Below the pieces are notes generated by a model that worked only from the letters and a program-made list of their open reading frames with translations, was not told the DNA's origin and did not search any database. 64,000 bases of DNA from Tissierella sp. (GTDB lineage Bacteria; Bacillota; Clostridia; Tissierellales; Tissierellaceae), in assembly GCF_031460495.1 (NCBI RefSeq), contig NZ_JAVKTS010000003.1, positions 372,001 through 436,000 of the forward strand, written 5' to 3'. Shown here piece after piece: positions 37,575 to 47,145 of the stretch. The position numbers and the translations under genes are program-made. Positions within the stretch are counted from its first letter, which is position 1. Every line of letters begins with the position of its first letter.

Positions 37575-38273
37575 TTACTTTTGCTCCCTTTCGTTTAATT
37601 CTCTCTCTGCCTGTGTTTTCCGTAAATAATCCGGTATTAGAGTATAATAATTATCTCTATGCCCTTCATTGTATTTTATGAGGGCCAACTCTCCTATACT
37701 TGTAGCTCTACAAGAATTTTGGCTAATAGTAGAAAAGCTTACTTTATCCTTTAGGGAGGATTTAATTATTTCCTTATACACTAAGCTTCCTTCACCATTT
37801 ACTATTATCTTCTCATATTTATCTAAGATTATCATCAAATCATTAATCGCAATTACATCATCTTCCATTATGGTCTTAATACTACCATCTTCCCAAGTAT
37901 AGATTCCTGTATATACCCTATCTCTTCTGGCATCTATCATAGGAACAATAATCTCATTATATGCTAGGTTAAATGCTAGTCCCTCCAGTGTAGATATGCC
38001 TATTAGGGGCTTATTAAATAAATGAGCAAATCCTTTTACTGTTGCAGCTCCAATTCTAAGGCCTGTGAAAGAACCCGGCCCTATTGCAACACCATATAAA
38101 TCTATATCAGCAATATTTAGACCTAAGCCATCTAGGATTGTCTTTATCATGGGAACTAATTTCTCTGAATGGCTCATATCCTGATTTAGAGAATACTCTC
38201 CCAATACCTTATCTCCATCTATTACTGCACATGTTGCCATTAAAGTTGATGTATCTAAAGCTAATATCTTCAA
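37575..38273 (-). CDS. tsaB: tRNA threonylcarbamoyladenosine biosynthesis protein TsaB
   Basis: A 232-residue TsaD paralogue and partner. The N-terminus ILALDTSTLMATCAVIDGDKV and the segment VAIGPGSFTGLRIGAATVKGFA are diagnostic; the metal-binding residues of TsaD are absent, as expected. It starts at TTG, with GGAGAAAG upstream, overlapping tsaE by four bases. The C-terminal PDYLRKTQAERE is also typical. Confidence 0.95.
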   Translation of the reverse strand: MKILALDTSTLMATCAVIDGDKVLGEYSLNQDMSHSEKLVPMIKTILDGLGLNIADIDLYGVAIGPGSFTGLRIGAATVKGFAHLFNKPLIGISTLEGLAFNLAYNEIIVPMIDARRDRVYTGIYTWEDGSIKTIMEDDVIAINDLMIILDKYEKIIVNGEGSLVYKEIIKSSLKDKVSFSTISQNSCRATSIGELALIKYNEGHRDNYYTLIPDYLRKTQAERELNEREQK

Positions 38274-38728
38274 TCTTTCTCCAACTCCTTAAGTATCTCT
38301 ATATATCTATTACCATATCCTGTAATATTTATTACCCTTGCATCTATATCTTTACCCTTTTCTATATCAAGAACAATTCTTTCTTTAGGTAAAAATCTCT
38401 CAATTTTCTCTGCCCATTCTATGATTGATACACCCTTAGAATAAAAATATTCATCAAAACCTAAATCATAAAGATCTTCTACATTCTCTAATCTATATAC
38501 ATCAAAATGATAAATTGGATTTCTTCCAGTATATTCATTGATTAAGGCAAATGTAGGACTAGTTATATAATCAGTTACTCCAAGACCTAGGCCTATGGAC
38601 TTGGTCAAAGTAGTCTTCCCTGCACCTAAGTCTCCATTAAGGCAAAGAATATCCCCACCTTCTAATAAGCTGCCTAATTTAATACCAAATTCCTTAGTTT
38701 CTTCTAAACCATTTAATATTATCTCCAA
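38270..38728 (-). CDS. tsaE: tRNA threonylcarbamoyladenosine biosynthesis ATPase TsaE
   Basis: A small P-loop ATPase of the t6A machinery. Walker A NGDLGAGKTTLTKSIG, the segment SPTFALINEYTGRNPIYHFDVYRL and IIEWAEKIERFLP are the family landmarks. I place the start at TTG 38728, with AAAGG eight bases upstream; TTG 38737 is in frame but touches the ribosome site. First gene of the tsaE-tsaB-rimI-tsaD operon. Confidence 0.93.
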   Translation of the reverse strand: MEIILNGLEETKEFGIKLGSLLEGGDILCLNGDLGAGKTTLTKSIGLGLGVTDYITSPTFALINEYTGRNPIYHFDVYRLENVEDLYDLGFDEYFYSKGVSIIEWAEKIERFLPKERIVLDIEKGKDIDARVINITGYGNRYIEILKELEKD

Positions 38729-38885
38729 AAATATCAACCTTTCATCTATATCACTAATATTATATTATATCATAAGATAATGAAAATCAACAATATGCAA
38801 CAAAAATGACCCAGAGGGGCTGGTGTTTTTTCTTCTCCTTGATTATAATCTCAAAAACAGATAAAATTATGTCGGAGGTGTTTCT

Positions 38886-41045
38886 GTGGATATTAATATG
38901 GCACTTAAAAGCTATTTTGGATATACGGAATTTAAAGAAGGACAGGAAAAAATAGTCAAAGCCATTTTAGATGGTAAGGATGTCCTGGGCATAATGCCTA
39001 CTGGTGGAGGAAAGTCCCTTTGTTATCAACTTCCGGCTATTTTATTAGATGGAATAACTATCGTTGTTTCACCCCTTATAGCCCTTATGAAGGATCAGGT
39101 AGATTCCCTGAACGAAATAGGTATATCCGGTGCATTTATAAATAGTACTTTAAGTGATAATGAACTTAATCAACGATTACAAGAAATAAGAGAAGGTAAA
39201 TATAAAATAATATATGTAGCTCCTGAAAGATTAAATGCATATTCCTTTGTAAATTTAATAAAAGATATAAAGGTTTCTATGATTGCCATAGACGAAGCTC
39301 ATTGTATCAGCCAATGGGGTCATGATTTTAGACCATCCTATGTAGAAATTCCGAGATTTATTAGTTCTATACCTACTCGCCCTATAGTAGCTGCATATAC
39401 TGCAACAGCCACGAAATTAATCATAGAGGAGATTAAGGAATTAATTGGTCTTAGAACACCTGTTGAATCAATTATTGGATTTGATAGGCCAAATCTATTT
39501 TATCAAGTAGTAAAAGTAAGTGATAAATTTACCTATTTAAGTGAATACATTAAGAATAACTTTCCCAATGATTCAGGAATAATTTATTGTTCTACAAGAA
39601 AATCTGTTGAATCTGTTGCAGAAAAACTAAATAAGCATGGATTCTCAGCCGTAGGATATCATGGTGGAATGGATTCAAATACTCGCCAAAAAAATCAGGA
39701 TGATTTTATACTTAATAAGCTACAAATAATTGTTGCAACTAATGCCTTTGGTATGGGAATAGACAAGCCTGATGTTCGATTTGTTATACATTATAATATG
39801 CCACAAAATATGGAAGCATACTATCAAGAGGCAGGTAGAGCTGGTCGTGATGGGGAGCCTAGTCATTGCATTCTTTTATACTCACCATCAGATATTGTAA
39901 AGCAAAAACTACTGATACAAAGTAACCCTATCTCCATGGAAAGGGAAAGCATATTGTATCAAAATCTTCAATATCTAGTGGACTACTGCCATACTAATGA
40001 TTGCTTGAGAAATAGTATATTAAATTATTTTGGTGAAGATATAGAGATGGATAATTGCCATAATTGTGGAAACTGTCTTGATAAATCAGAAATGGTGGAT
40101 ATAACTATTGAATCTCAAAAAATACTATCATGTATATATAGAGTAGAAGAAAAATATGGTCTTACTATGATTATTCAAGTATTAAGAGGATCAAGGAATA
40201 AAAGGTTACTAGAATTTGGCCTGGATAATGTCTCCACCTATGGGATTATGAAAGAGTATGGCGAGAATTCCCTAAGGGAAATCATAATGACTCTAGTATC
40301 TAAGGGCTATGTCTATATAACAGCAGATAAATTTCCAGTATTAAAATTAACCCAAACTGCTGGAGATATTTTAAGAGGAAATACCAAGGTCTATCATAAA
40401 AAACATTTGATTGAAATAAAGACTCTCTCTAAGAAACAAGGTCTATCTACAGAAGATTTGCTAGATAGCTTTGATGAAGATCTTTTCCTACAATTAAAAG
40501 AATTAAGATATAATCTATCTCAAGAAAGAGGATTTGCTCCATTTATGATATTTCATGATTCCACCTTAAAGGAAATGGCCTCCTATTTTCCTCAATCCAA
40601 AGAAGCAATGCTTACGATTAAAGGGGTAGGCTTAAAGAAGTATGAAAGCTATGGGGAAAATTTTCTCAGCTTAATCAAAGACTATTCTAATGATAAGGGA
40701 ATAGATTCCATAGATATTGAAAAAGAAGAAATAATTAGAGAGGATTTAGCTGATAGATACCAACTGACCTACAATGCCTATCTAGAAGGTTTATCCTTAA
40801 AAGAAATGTCTGAAAAAAGAAATTTTACCATAAGCACTATAATCGAACATTTATCCAAATCTGTAGACAAAGGTCAAGTCGTTGATTGGTCTAGATTCAT
40901 AGATGATCCCCATAAGGAAAAGGAGATATTAGCTGCTATAAATAAAGTAGGCTTAGAAAAATTAAAGCCTATAAAGGAAGCTTTACCTGAGGAATATACT
41001 TATGAGGATATAAGATTAGTTATAGCGAAGAATGAATTGAAATAA
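38886..41045 (+). CDS. recQ: ATP-dependent DNA helicase RecQ
   Basis: A 3'-5' helicase for recombination and fork repair. Motif I MPTGGGKSLCYQLPA and motif II IDEAHCISQWGHDFRPSY lie in the first RecA domain. QEAGRAGRDGEPS is motif VI. The zinc site follows with Cys in DYCHTNDCLRN and DNCHNCGNCLD, then the RQC winged helix and an HRDC domain (about residues 530-600). A C-terminal helix-turn-helix extension (ADRYQLTYNAYLEGLSLKEMSEKRNFTISTIIEHL) resembles HTH_40. The start is GTG, five bases after GGAGGTG. The 719 residues are longer than E. coli RecQ because of the C-terminal extension. Confidence 0.95.
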   Translation: MDINMALKSYFGYTEFKEGQEKIVKAILDGKDVLGIMPTGGGKSLCYQLPAILLDGITIVVSPLIALMKDQVDSLNEIGISGAFINSTLSDNELNQRLQEIREGKYKIIYVAPERLNAYSFVNLIKDIKVSMIAIDEAHCISQWGHDFRPSYVEIPRFISSIPTRPIVAAYTATATKLIIEEIKELIGLRTPVESIIGFDRPNLFYQVVKVSDKFTYLSEYIKNNFPNDSGIIYCSTRKSVESVAEKLNKHGFSAVGYHGGMDSNTRQKNQDDFILNKLQIIVATNAFGMGIDKPDVRFVIHYNMPQNMEAYYQEAGRAGRDGEPSHCILLYSPSDIVKQKLLIQSNPISMERESILYQNLQYLVDYCHTNDCLRNSILNYFGEDIEMDNCHNCGNCLDKSEMVDITIESQKILSCIYRVEEKYGLTMIIQVLRGSRNKRLLEFGLDNVSTYGIMKEYGENSLREIIMTLVSKGYVYITADKFPVLKLTQTAGDILRGNTKVYHKKHLIEIKTLSKKQGLSTEDLLDSFDEDLFLQLKELRYNLSQERGFAPFMIFHDSTLKEMASYFPQSKEAMLTIKGVGLKKYESYGENFLSLIKDYSNDKGIDSIDIEKEEIIREDLADRYQLTYNAYLEGLSLKEMSEKRNFTISTIIEHLSKSVDKGQVVDWSRFIDDPHKEKEILAAINKVGLEKLKPIKEALPEEYTYEDIRLVIAKNELK

Positions 41046-41047
41046 AT

Positions 41048-41090
41048 AAAAATGAGTCGGTTATCTTGGTAGATTTCCTGACTCATTTTT
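41048..41090. terminator. Terminator downstream of recQ
   Basis: The stem aaaaatgagtc / gactcattttt (41048-41058 with 41080-41090) has T-runs and A-runs that allow it to work in both directions. It lies between convergent recQ and ribU. Confidence 0.82.
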
Positions 41091-41133
41091 TATAAAATCC
41101 TTTAACTATTCATTACTCATTTTTCACTGGTTC

Positions 41134-41742
41134 TTATTTATGCAATATTGGTGATACTCTTTTATATATTAACATTGTTATAACTGTTAGCACAGCCCCT
41201 TTTAGTAAATTAAAAGGTACTACTGCGATTAACATCATTGATTTTAAATCTACAATATTTTTGTTTATTATTGCACCCATATCTACAAGTGCTTGTATTT
41301 CCATTCCAAATAGCTTAGCATAGAAAGGAAACATAATAAAGTAATTTGCAAGTGTGATGACGATTGTCATCAATACAGTTCCTAATATAAGTCCTATTAA
41401 TGCTCTCTTAATAGTCTTATTCTTGTAATAAACAAATCCTGCTGTATAAGCAAATACTGCTCCTACTACAAAGTTAGCCAATTCTCCTACTCCACCAGTT
41501 GTAGATCCTTCAATTAAAAGATTTAGTACATTCTTTAAAAGTTGGATAATTACTCCTGCCATAGGCCCTATAGCAAAAGATCCTATTAAAGCTGGTAAAT
41601 CAGAGATGTCAATTTTCATAAAAGTTGGTGCTAGCCAAGGCATTGGTATTTCAAAGAACATAAGAATAAATGATATTACTCCTAGAACTGAAATTTTTAC
41701 CATGGTTTTTGTGCTCCACGATTCTTTACTTAATGTGTACAT
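41134..41742 (-). CDS. ribU: Riboflavin ECF transporter substrate-binding protein RibU
   Basis: A 202-residue ECF transporter S component with six hydrophobic segments. The N-terminal SVLGVISFILMFFEIPMPWLAPTFMKIDISDLPALIG matches RibU. The gene is directly controlled by an FMN riboswitch, which fixes riboflavin as the substrate. The shared energising module (EcfA, EcfA', EcfT) is not encoded nearby, as usual for group II ECF transporters. The ribosome site TGGAGGGA precedes the ATG. Confidence 0.95.
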   Translation of the reverse strand: MYTLSKESWSTKTMVKISVLGVISFILMFFEIPMPWLAPTFMKIDISDLPALIGSFAIGPMAGVIIQLLKNVLNLLIEGSTTGGVGELANFVVGAVFAYTAGFVYYKNKTIKRALIGLILGTVLMTIVITLANYFIMFPFYAKLFGMEIQALVDMGAIINKNIVDLKSMMLIAVVPFNLLKGAVLTVITMLIYKRVSPILHK

Positions 41743-41769
41743 AAAAATCCCTCCAAGTTTTATATTTTC

Positions 41770-41816
41770 TTGGGGTTTTTTAAGTCATAAAAACCCCGAA
41801 GAAAATCTCCGGGGTT
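41770..41816 (-). terminator. Riboswitch terminator with competing hairpin
   Basis: On the minus strand aaccccg / cggggtt (41792-41816) forms a stem followed by TTTTTA, the expression platform of the FMN riboswitch. The 3' arm GGGGTTTTT can instead pair with downstream AAAAACCCC (about 41770-41779), giving an alternative hairpin. Confidence 0.7.
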
Positions 41817-41849
41817 CACAAATAGACTAGCTAAATAATTCAAGTCTAC

Positions 41850-41962
41850 TACATCTTCTTCCATCCAGACTATACTGTCGGCCTTGGAATCTAACCAAGT
41901 CAACCGATTTCTCGGCTCGCGGGCTTTACCGCCGGTGAGGATTTGCACCTCCCCCTGAAGAT
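41850..41962 (-). ncRNA. FMN riboswitch (RFN element)
   Basis: On the minus strand the conserved pieces appear in order: AGGGGGAGGTGCAAATCCTC, ACCGGCGGTAAAGCCCGCGA, GTTGACTTGGTTAGATTCCA and GCCGACAGTATAGTCTGGAT, ending GGAAGAAGAT. FMN binding ends transcription of ribU through the downstream terminator. Confidence 0.97.
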
Positions 41963-42091
41963 ATATCTTATGATTTAATTATATGCATATACATACATGT
42001 TGTCAAGTGATTATTATAGTTGTGCAATACCGTCTTCTAATGTATATGGTTTATTAGACTATGTTATGTGGTGGCAGTTAGCCTTTAAACT

Positions 42092-45067
42092 TTAATAAGT
42101 TATAACCGCCGATTTTGTACTGTTAATCCATTCTACTTCCGCATTAAGATTTTCAGCTGCAAAGCGTATTGGTACATATGTGCGTCCATTTTGAACAATT
42201 AGGGGCACATCCATTTGGCGCCTTACTCCATTTACTGTTATCTCCGTCTTTCCAACCCACATATTAACAGTGTTTCCATTTGCTATCAATGTGATTTGCT
42301 GATTGATGTTATCCCAGCTGACCGTACCACCCATAGCTTCTACAATCCCCCGTATAGGAACCATGGTTCGGGATGAAATGACAACAGGAGTAGTATCTCG
42401 CCCCTCATCTATCTCTTTTGATATGCCATTAATACTCATATCTTTATTATCAATTTGAATAACAATGAAATTATCTTTATTGTCTGATTTTAAAATATCA
42501 TTTCCCGTTTTTACGATATATGTTTCTATTACATTACCTAAAGTTTCCTCCATACCCTTCATAGGATTTGCTTCTGAAAGCACTGGCATAACTGTATAGT
42601 AATAGGTGGTATTTGCTTCTATATTAATATCCGCATATGAGTTGCTTGTAATATAAAAATCTGTAACCGAAATACCTAAATCATTTTCTCTTGTAGATCT
42701 GAAGAGGCGATAACCGAGGCCTTTACCACTTGGCCAAGACATAATTACACCTTTATCAAAAACCTCCATGTGTCTATCATCTGTTTTTTCTGTAGGGGGC
42801 TTTACTGAAGGAGCTTCCTCTTTAATAACATTAAAAGTACTGCTTTCTGCAAGAAGTACATTATTATTGTCATAAGCCCGTAATTTATATCTACCTGAAT
42901 TTTCAGGAGCATAAAGTTCATATTCTGCTTCTAGAAAACTAATTTCTTCCTTTTTGCCTACAAATTTGCCTGGATCATCTTCATTTTCACTATATACTCC
43001 ATAATAACCTTTTTTATAATCCCCATTGAATAAGATAAAACTAAAGTATTCACCTGCTTTTAATGGCGATGAAGGAGTATGTGTAAATTTTATTTCTCTG
43101 TCTTTGTTTATAACCTCAATTGTATCACTGGCTGCAATTAGTATATTATCTCTGTTATACATCCTAAAATGGAACTTGCCTTTACACTCCTCAACAAATG
43201 TTTTGAAAGTACCTGAGGTATTGTTTTTATCAATAGTTATATATTCCATAACATCATCAATTTTCAAACTATCAATAGAATATAAGCCTATTCTTCCTCC
43301 TACTGGCGCATCATAGTACTTAACTGAAATGTCCGGATATATTCCCTTATCCGCTATAATTTCAACTGGCCCTTTTGTCATATCAGAGAAACTTTTTTTC
43401 CTTATATTGGACTCCAAATCAAAAATTACATTTACCACTTTTTCTTTATCCTCTAATGATTCAGATAAATAAAATCCTTCTAATGGTTCTTCTTCTCCCC
43501 ATTTATATCCATAGTCCATATTTTTAATGAATTGAGTTAGTGTAAACCACTCCCACTCATCATTAACAGGCCCTTTACAACCAGCAGCCTTTCTTAATTC
43601 TTGAATACCTTCGTCACCGATTAACATAAGCTTCATAAATGTAAGCGTATTTTTAAAAGCTGCAAACTCCTGCTCTGTTGTATTGGTGTTTGTATTAAAG
43701 TTGCCCATTTCAGCATTTAATCTTTCAAAGGACCCTGCCGGAAAGAGATTTCCTGTCTGCAATACACTTAATGGAGGGTCTAATAATGTCATCCATTCCT
43801 TTAAATCAACATTGAATGATTTTCTTATCATAAAATTAAGAATATCTTCTTTTGCTTCCTTATATGCTGCTTCTATTGAATCAGGTACTATTTCCATTAC
43901 AAAATCCGTAGCTACTCCCAAACCATTTATAACAGAGACAGCAACATCAGGAAAACCAAGCATGCTCAGCAAATGTTTATCAGCCCACTTTTTTAATTCT
44001 TCCTTATACTGCTCCATTCCATTTCCATCAAGTAGCATTTTTTGGGCAGCTCGTTCATTTGCCGCTATCCAGTCCCCAAGACCTCTGTCTATATCCTCTA
44101 TCCATGCTTCACAGTAAGATTTTTGAGCATATTGAGCAGAAACTAGCCATACTGCCATATCCCATAAATCTCCATTCCTGTTTCTGTTGATTTTATCTAT
44201 TCTTCTCTTACAGGCATCGCGAATATCAAAGAACAAGTCTAAATGAGGAGTCTCTACATAATCTAAAACAAACTCTGGTCTTCTGTCATCGTCTAAGACA
44301 TTTTCTAAATTATAATTACCCCCCACAAGTGTATTATCAAATAAAAATCTTTGAGGTGAATTTATTTTATTATAGTCCTTAGATTTATACTTAGATGGAA
44401 TTCTACTATCTATATAGTTTTCAATAACTGAGTGTCGTTTGATAATATCCTTTTCAGCCGATGAAAGACCATCTGCCATATTAGGCCAGCTTCCTCCAGC
44501 CCAGTTATTAATATAGCTATGTCCAAAATAATCACCCGCTGCATGAGCCATAAGACCCAGTACATAGGCCCTAGCCTGACCCCTGTTATGAGCCTCTAAA
44601 TACTTACTTGCAGGATCATTCTTATCATTAGGATTAACGATGGGCTCATGAACAATGGATTGCATGGAATTATAAAGTATCTTTTCATTTTCCGTAAGCT
44701 CACGATCCTTAATATTGTTGGCTGACCACCAGAGATCTTCAATAAACTCCCCCGAAGTACTTAGACCAACTCCAGGATGGAATATAGTCTGCCCAATTAT
44801 TATGTCAGGCTGGAGATCCGGACCCAATGAACCTGCTCTGTAAAAATCAGGGTAAAGCCTAAGCAAAGGCTCCAAATCAGGATCAACTCTAAACTTCCCA
44901 TAAGGTTTTATTTCTACATAACCATTGTTTTTCCTTATTTCGTCTAAAATAAGGTTTGCTGAGTATACATGAGTCTTTACTTTCCAAGCATGTGCAGGAG
45001 TTGTGGTTAATGAAATTAAAATAAATGCAATAGAGATTATTTTCAATATGTTATGTCGCTTTATCAT
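42092..45067 (-). CDS. Secreted zinc-dependent phospholipase C with CuAO-N-like C-terminus
   Basis: A 991-residue exported protein. The signal peptide ends TPAHA, so the mature chain starts at Trp28. Nine zinc ligands can be matched to Clostridium perfringens alpha-toxin: W28, H33, D84, H97, H175, D179, H183, H212, E216; the clusters GLMAHAAGDYFGHS and HSVIE are diagnostic of PF00882. A long helical region follows, then beta domains, a fibronectin-III-like domain (about 780-865) and a C-terminal pair of copper-amine-oxidase-N-like units (VISSRTMVPIRGIVEAMGG, VQNGRTYVPIRFAAENL) that bind cell wall in other Firmicutes. The ATG at 45067 follows AGAGGGGG. Haemolytic or toxic activity is not shown. 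Confidence 0.88.
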   Translation of the reverse strand: MIKRHNILKIISIAFILISLTTTPAHAWKVKTHVYSANLILDEIRKNNGYVEIKPYGKFRVDPDLEPLLRLYPDFYRAGSLGPDLQPDIIIGQTIFHPGVGLSTSGEFIEDLWWSANNIKDRELTENEKILYNSMQSIVHEPIVNPNDKNDPASKYLEAHNRGQARAYVLGLMAHAAGDYFGHSYINNWAGGSWPNMADGLSSAEKDIIKRHSVIENYIDSRIPSKYKSKDYNKINSPQRFLFDNTLVGGNYNLENVLDDDRRPEFVLDYVETPHLDLFFDIRDACKRRIDKINRNRNGDLWDMAVWLVSAQYAQKSYCEAWIEDIDRGLGDWIAANERAAQKMLLDGNGMEQYKEELKKWADKHLLSMLGFPDVAVSVINGLGVATDFVMEIVPDSIEAAYKEAKEDILNFMIRKSFNVDLKEWMTLLDPPLSVLQTGNLFPAGSFERLNAEMGNFNTNTNTTEQEFAAFKNTLTFMKLMLIGDEGIQELRKAAGCKGPVNDEWEWFTLTQFIKNMDYGYKWGEEEPLEGFYLSESLEDKEKVVNVIFDLESNIRKKSFSDMTKGPVEIIADKGIYPDISVKYYDAPVGGRIGLYSIDSLKIDDVMEYITIDKNNTSGTFKTFVEECKGKFHFRMYNRDNILIAASDTIEVINKDREIKFTHTPSSPLKAGEYFSFILFNGDYKKGYYGVYSENEDDPGKFVGKKEEISFLEAEYELYAPENSGRYKLRAYDNNNVLLAESSTFNVIKEEAPSVKPPTEKTDDRHMEVFDKGVIMSWPSGKGLGYRLFRSTRENDLGISVTDFYITSNSYADINIEANTTYYYTVMPVLSEANPMKGMEETLGNVIETYIVKTGNDILKSDNKDNFIVIQIDNKDMSINGISKEIDEGRDTTPVVISSRTMVPIRGIVEAMGGTVSWDNINQQITLIANGNTVNMWVGKTEITVNGVRRQMDVPLIVQNGRTYVPIRFAAENLNAEVEWINSTKSAVITY

Positions 45068-45246
45068 TATAATACCCCCTCTACCAGTTTTTGTGAAAAT
45101 ATTATACATTATAAAATGTAAGCATTCTATTTAAAATGCATCATTTTTTTTATATAATACTAACCTTTTTTTATATAAGTGGCTATGTATCACAAGACTA
45201 TACAGAGAATCTATATTTGTTTTTTACACATAAATCTACTAATTTT

Positions 45247-45280
45247 GAGGCCACTGAAAAATTCATTTTTCAGTGGCCTC
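45247..45280. repeat. Perfect 15-bp hairpin after hcp
   Basis: Arms gaggccactgaaaaa / tttttcagtggcctc surround a 4-base loop. It lies 25 bases beyond the hcp stop codon and may act as terminator, although only AAAATT follows on the minus strand. Confidence 0.6.
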
Positions 45281-45304
45281 CTGATTTGCCTCATTTATAG
45301 ATTT

Positions 45305-46960
45305 CTAGCTTATTGCTTGTTTTAAAGAATTCTTTAAGTCATCTTCTGCTGTACTTATTGGTTTTAAATTAAATGTATCTACTAAGTATTGTAATACATT
45401 AGGAGATATAAAGGCTGGCAGACTTGGCCCTAAATACATTCCTTTTACTCCAAGTGATAATAGAGCTAGCAAGTCAGCTACGGCCTTTTGTTCATACCAA
45501 GAAAGTACAATGGTCAGTGGAAGAAAATTTACATCAGTTTCAAATGCATCTGCAAGTGATGTGGCTATTTTTACTGCTGAGTATACATCATTACATTGCC
45601 CTACATCTAATAATCTAGGTAGTCCAGCTACTGTTCCAAATTCTAATTTATTGAATCTATATTTGCCACAAGCTAAAGTAAGAATTATGCAATCTTCTGG
45701 GACCATTTGAGCAAATTCAGTATAATAGTTTCTTCCAGGTTTTGCTCCATCACAACCTCCAATTACAAAGAAATGTCTCAAATCTCCGCCTTTAACAGCG
45801 TTAACTATGGTTTCAGCATTGGATAATGTGGCTTGATGTCCGAATCCTACTAAAATCTCCTTAGCTTCTTCATCTTCTTTAAATCCACCTAATGCTAATG
45901 CTGTATTTATTATTTCGCTAAAATCTTTAGTTCCATCTTGTGAAACCTTAACATGATTTACGCCTTCCCAACCTACAACATTTGTAGTAAAAATCCTATC
46001 CTTATATGATTCTCTTGGTCTCATCAAACAGTTAGTAGTCATTAATATACATCCCGGGATATCGTCAAACTCTTTTTGTTGATTTTGCCATGCTGAACCA
46101 TAATTACCTACAAGATGCTTATATTTCTTTAAACCAGGATATCCATGTGAAGGTAACATTTCTCCATGAGTATAAACATTTATTCCTTTGCCTTCTGTTT
46201 GTTGAAGAAGCATTTCTAAGTCTCTCAAATCATGGCCAGACACTATAATGAATGGTCCTTTTTTGATGTTTACATTTACCTTATGTGGTGAAGGATTTCT
46301 AAACTTTGTAGTATTAGCTTCATCTAAGGTTTTCATTACCTGAATACTCATATCTCCAACTCTTAGAGTCATACGAATCATATCTTCAAGAGCTAAATCA
46401 TCATTTGTAGTAGACTCAAGGGCCAAAAAATAGAATTGATCTACTTGATCATTATTAAATTCAATAAATCTTGCTTGATGCCCATAGGCACTCATACCCT
46501 TTAATCCAAACAATACTGTTGATCTTAGAGATCTGATGTCATTATCTAGGTTCTGGTCAAACATAATACCTGCCTTTACAGAATCTTTTAGCATAGCTTC
46601 TTTAGTTTCGCTTAGATTATATGTAGCTGCATCTACATATTTTCCTTCCGGTGCTTGATCCCTTAATGCTTCTTTTATTCTTTGTGATTCTTGTAATAAT
46701 CTTACATGTACATCCACATCAAAATTTACATTTGTTAATGTTGTAAATAAACCATTTTCTACAAATTTCACTATCTCTTTATCAATGATTTCTCCCTTCT
46801 CAATCAGGGGCTTAGCATAACAAGAAATTCCCTTTAACTGATATATTAACAAATCTTGTAGATTTGCAATTTCTGGGGTTTTTCCACAAACTCCACTTTT
46901 TGTACATCCCTTGCCACCCATTGTTTGTTCACATTGATAACAAAACATTGAATTCTCCAT
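45305..46960 (-). CDS. hcp: Hydroxylamine reductase (hybrid cluster protein), class I
   Basis: The 551-residue iron-sulfur protein reduces hydroxylamine to ammonia, or nitric oxide to nitrous oxide, in defence against nitrosative stress. The N-terminal cluster motif C7-x2-C10-x8-C19-x5-C25 (CYQCEQTMGGKGCTKSGVC) matches class I proteins. The hybrid-cluster residues follow: SGHDLRDLEMLL, CLMRPRESYKDR, GGCDGAKPGRNYYTEFA and LACGKYRFN. It is monocistronic with AAGGAGAG upstream of the ATG. I see no Hcr reductase, so the electron donor is unknown. Confidence 0.96.
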   Translation of the reverse strand: MENSMFCYQCEQTMGGKGCTKSGVCGKTPEIANLQDLLIYQLKGISCYAKPLIEKGEIIDKEIVKFVENGLFTTLTNVNFDVDVHVRLLQESQRIKEALRDQAPEGKYVDAATYNLSETKEAMLKDSVKAGIMFDQNLDNDIRSLRSTVLFGLKGMSAYGHQARFIEFNNDQVDQFYFLALESTTNDDLALEDMIRMTLRVGDMSIQVMKTLDEANTTKFRNPSPHKVNVNIKKGPFIIVSGHDLRDLEMLLQQTEGKGINVYTHGEMLPSHGYPGLKKYKHLVGNYGSAWQNQQKEFDDIPGCILMTTNCLMRPRESYKDRIFTTNVVGWEGVNHVKVSQDGTKDFSEIINTALALGGFKEDEEAKEILVGFGHQATLSNAETIVNAVKGGDLRHFFVIGGCDGAKPGRNYYTEFAQMVPEDCIILTLACGKYRFNKLEFGTVAGLPRLLDVGQCNDVYSAVKIATSLADAFETDVNFLPLTIVLSWYEQKAVADLLALLSLGVKGMYLGPSLPAFISPNVLQYLVDTFNLKPISTAEDDLKNSLKQAIS

Positions 46961-47068
46961 CCATACATCTCTCCTTACATAAAATCATACATCATCAATA
47001 GTATATCCTGATTTTAATAACTTAGCCCCTTGTACTTTATTAAAATAAAGGGTTTGGTTAAAAAAAAT

Positions 47069-47094
47069 AAAACCTATGTTTAAACATAGGTTTT
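47069..47094 (-). terminator. Terminator of the diadenylate cyclase gene
   Basis: A perfect 26-base palindrome aaaacctatgttt / aaacataggtttt is followed by ATTTTTTTTAA on the minus strand. Confidence 0.87.
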
Positions 47095-47145
47095 AACAAT
47101 ACTTTTATTCTAAAGTCTTATATTCTTGGCAACTGTTCGTTACTA

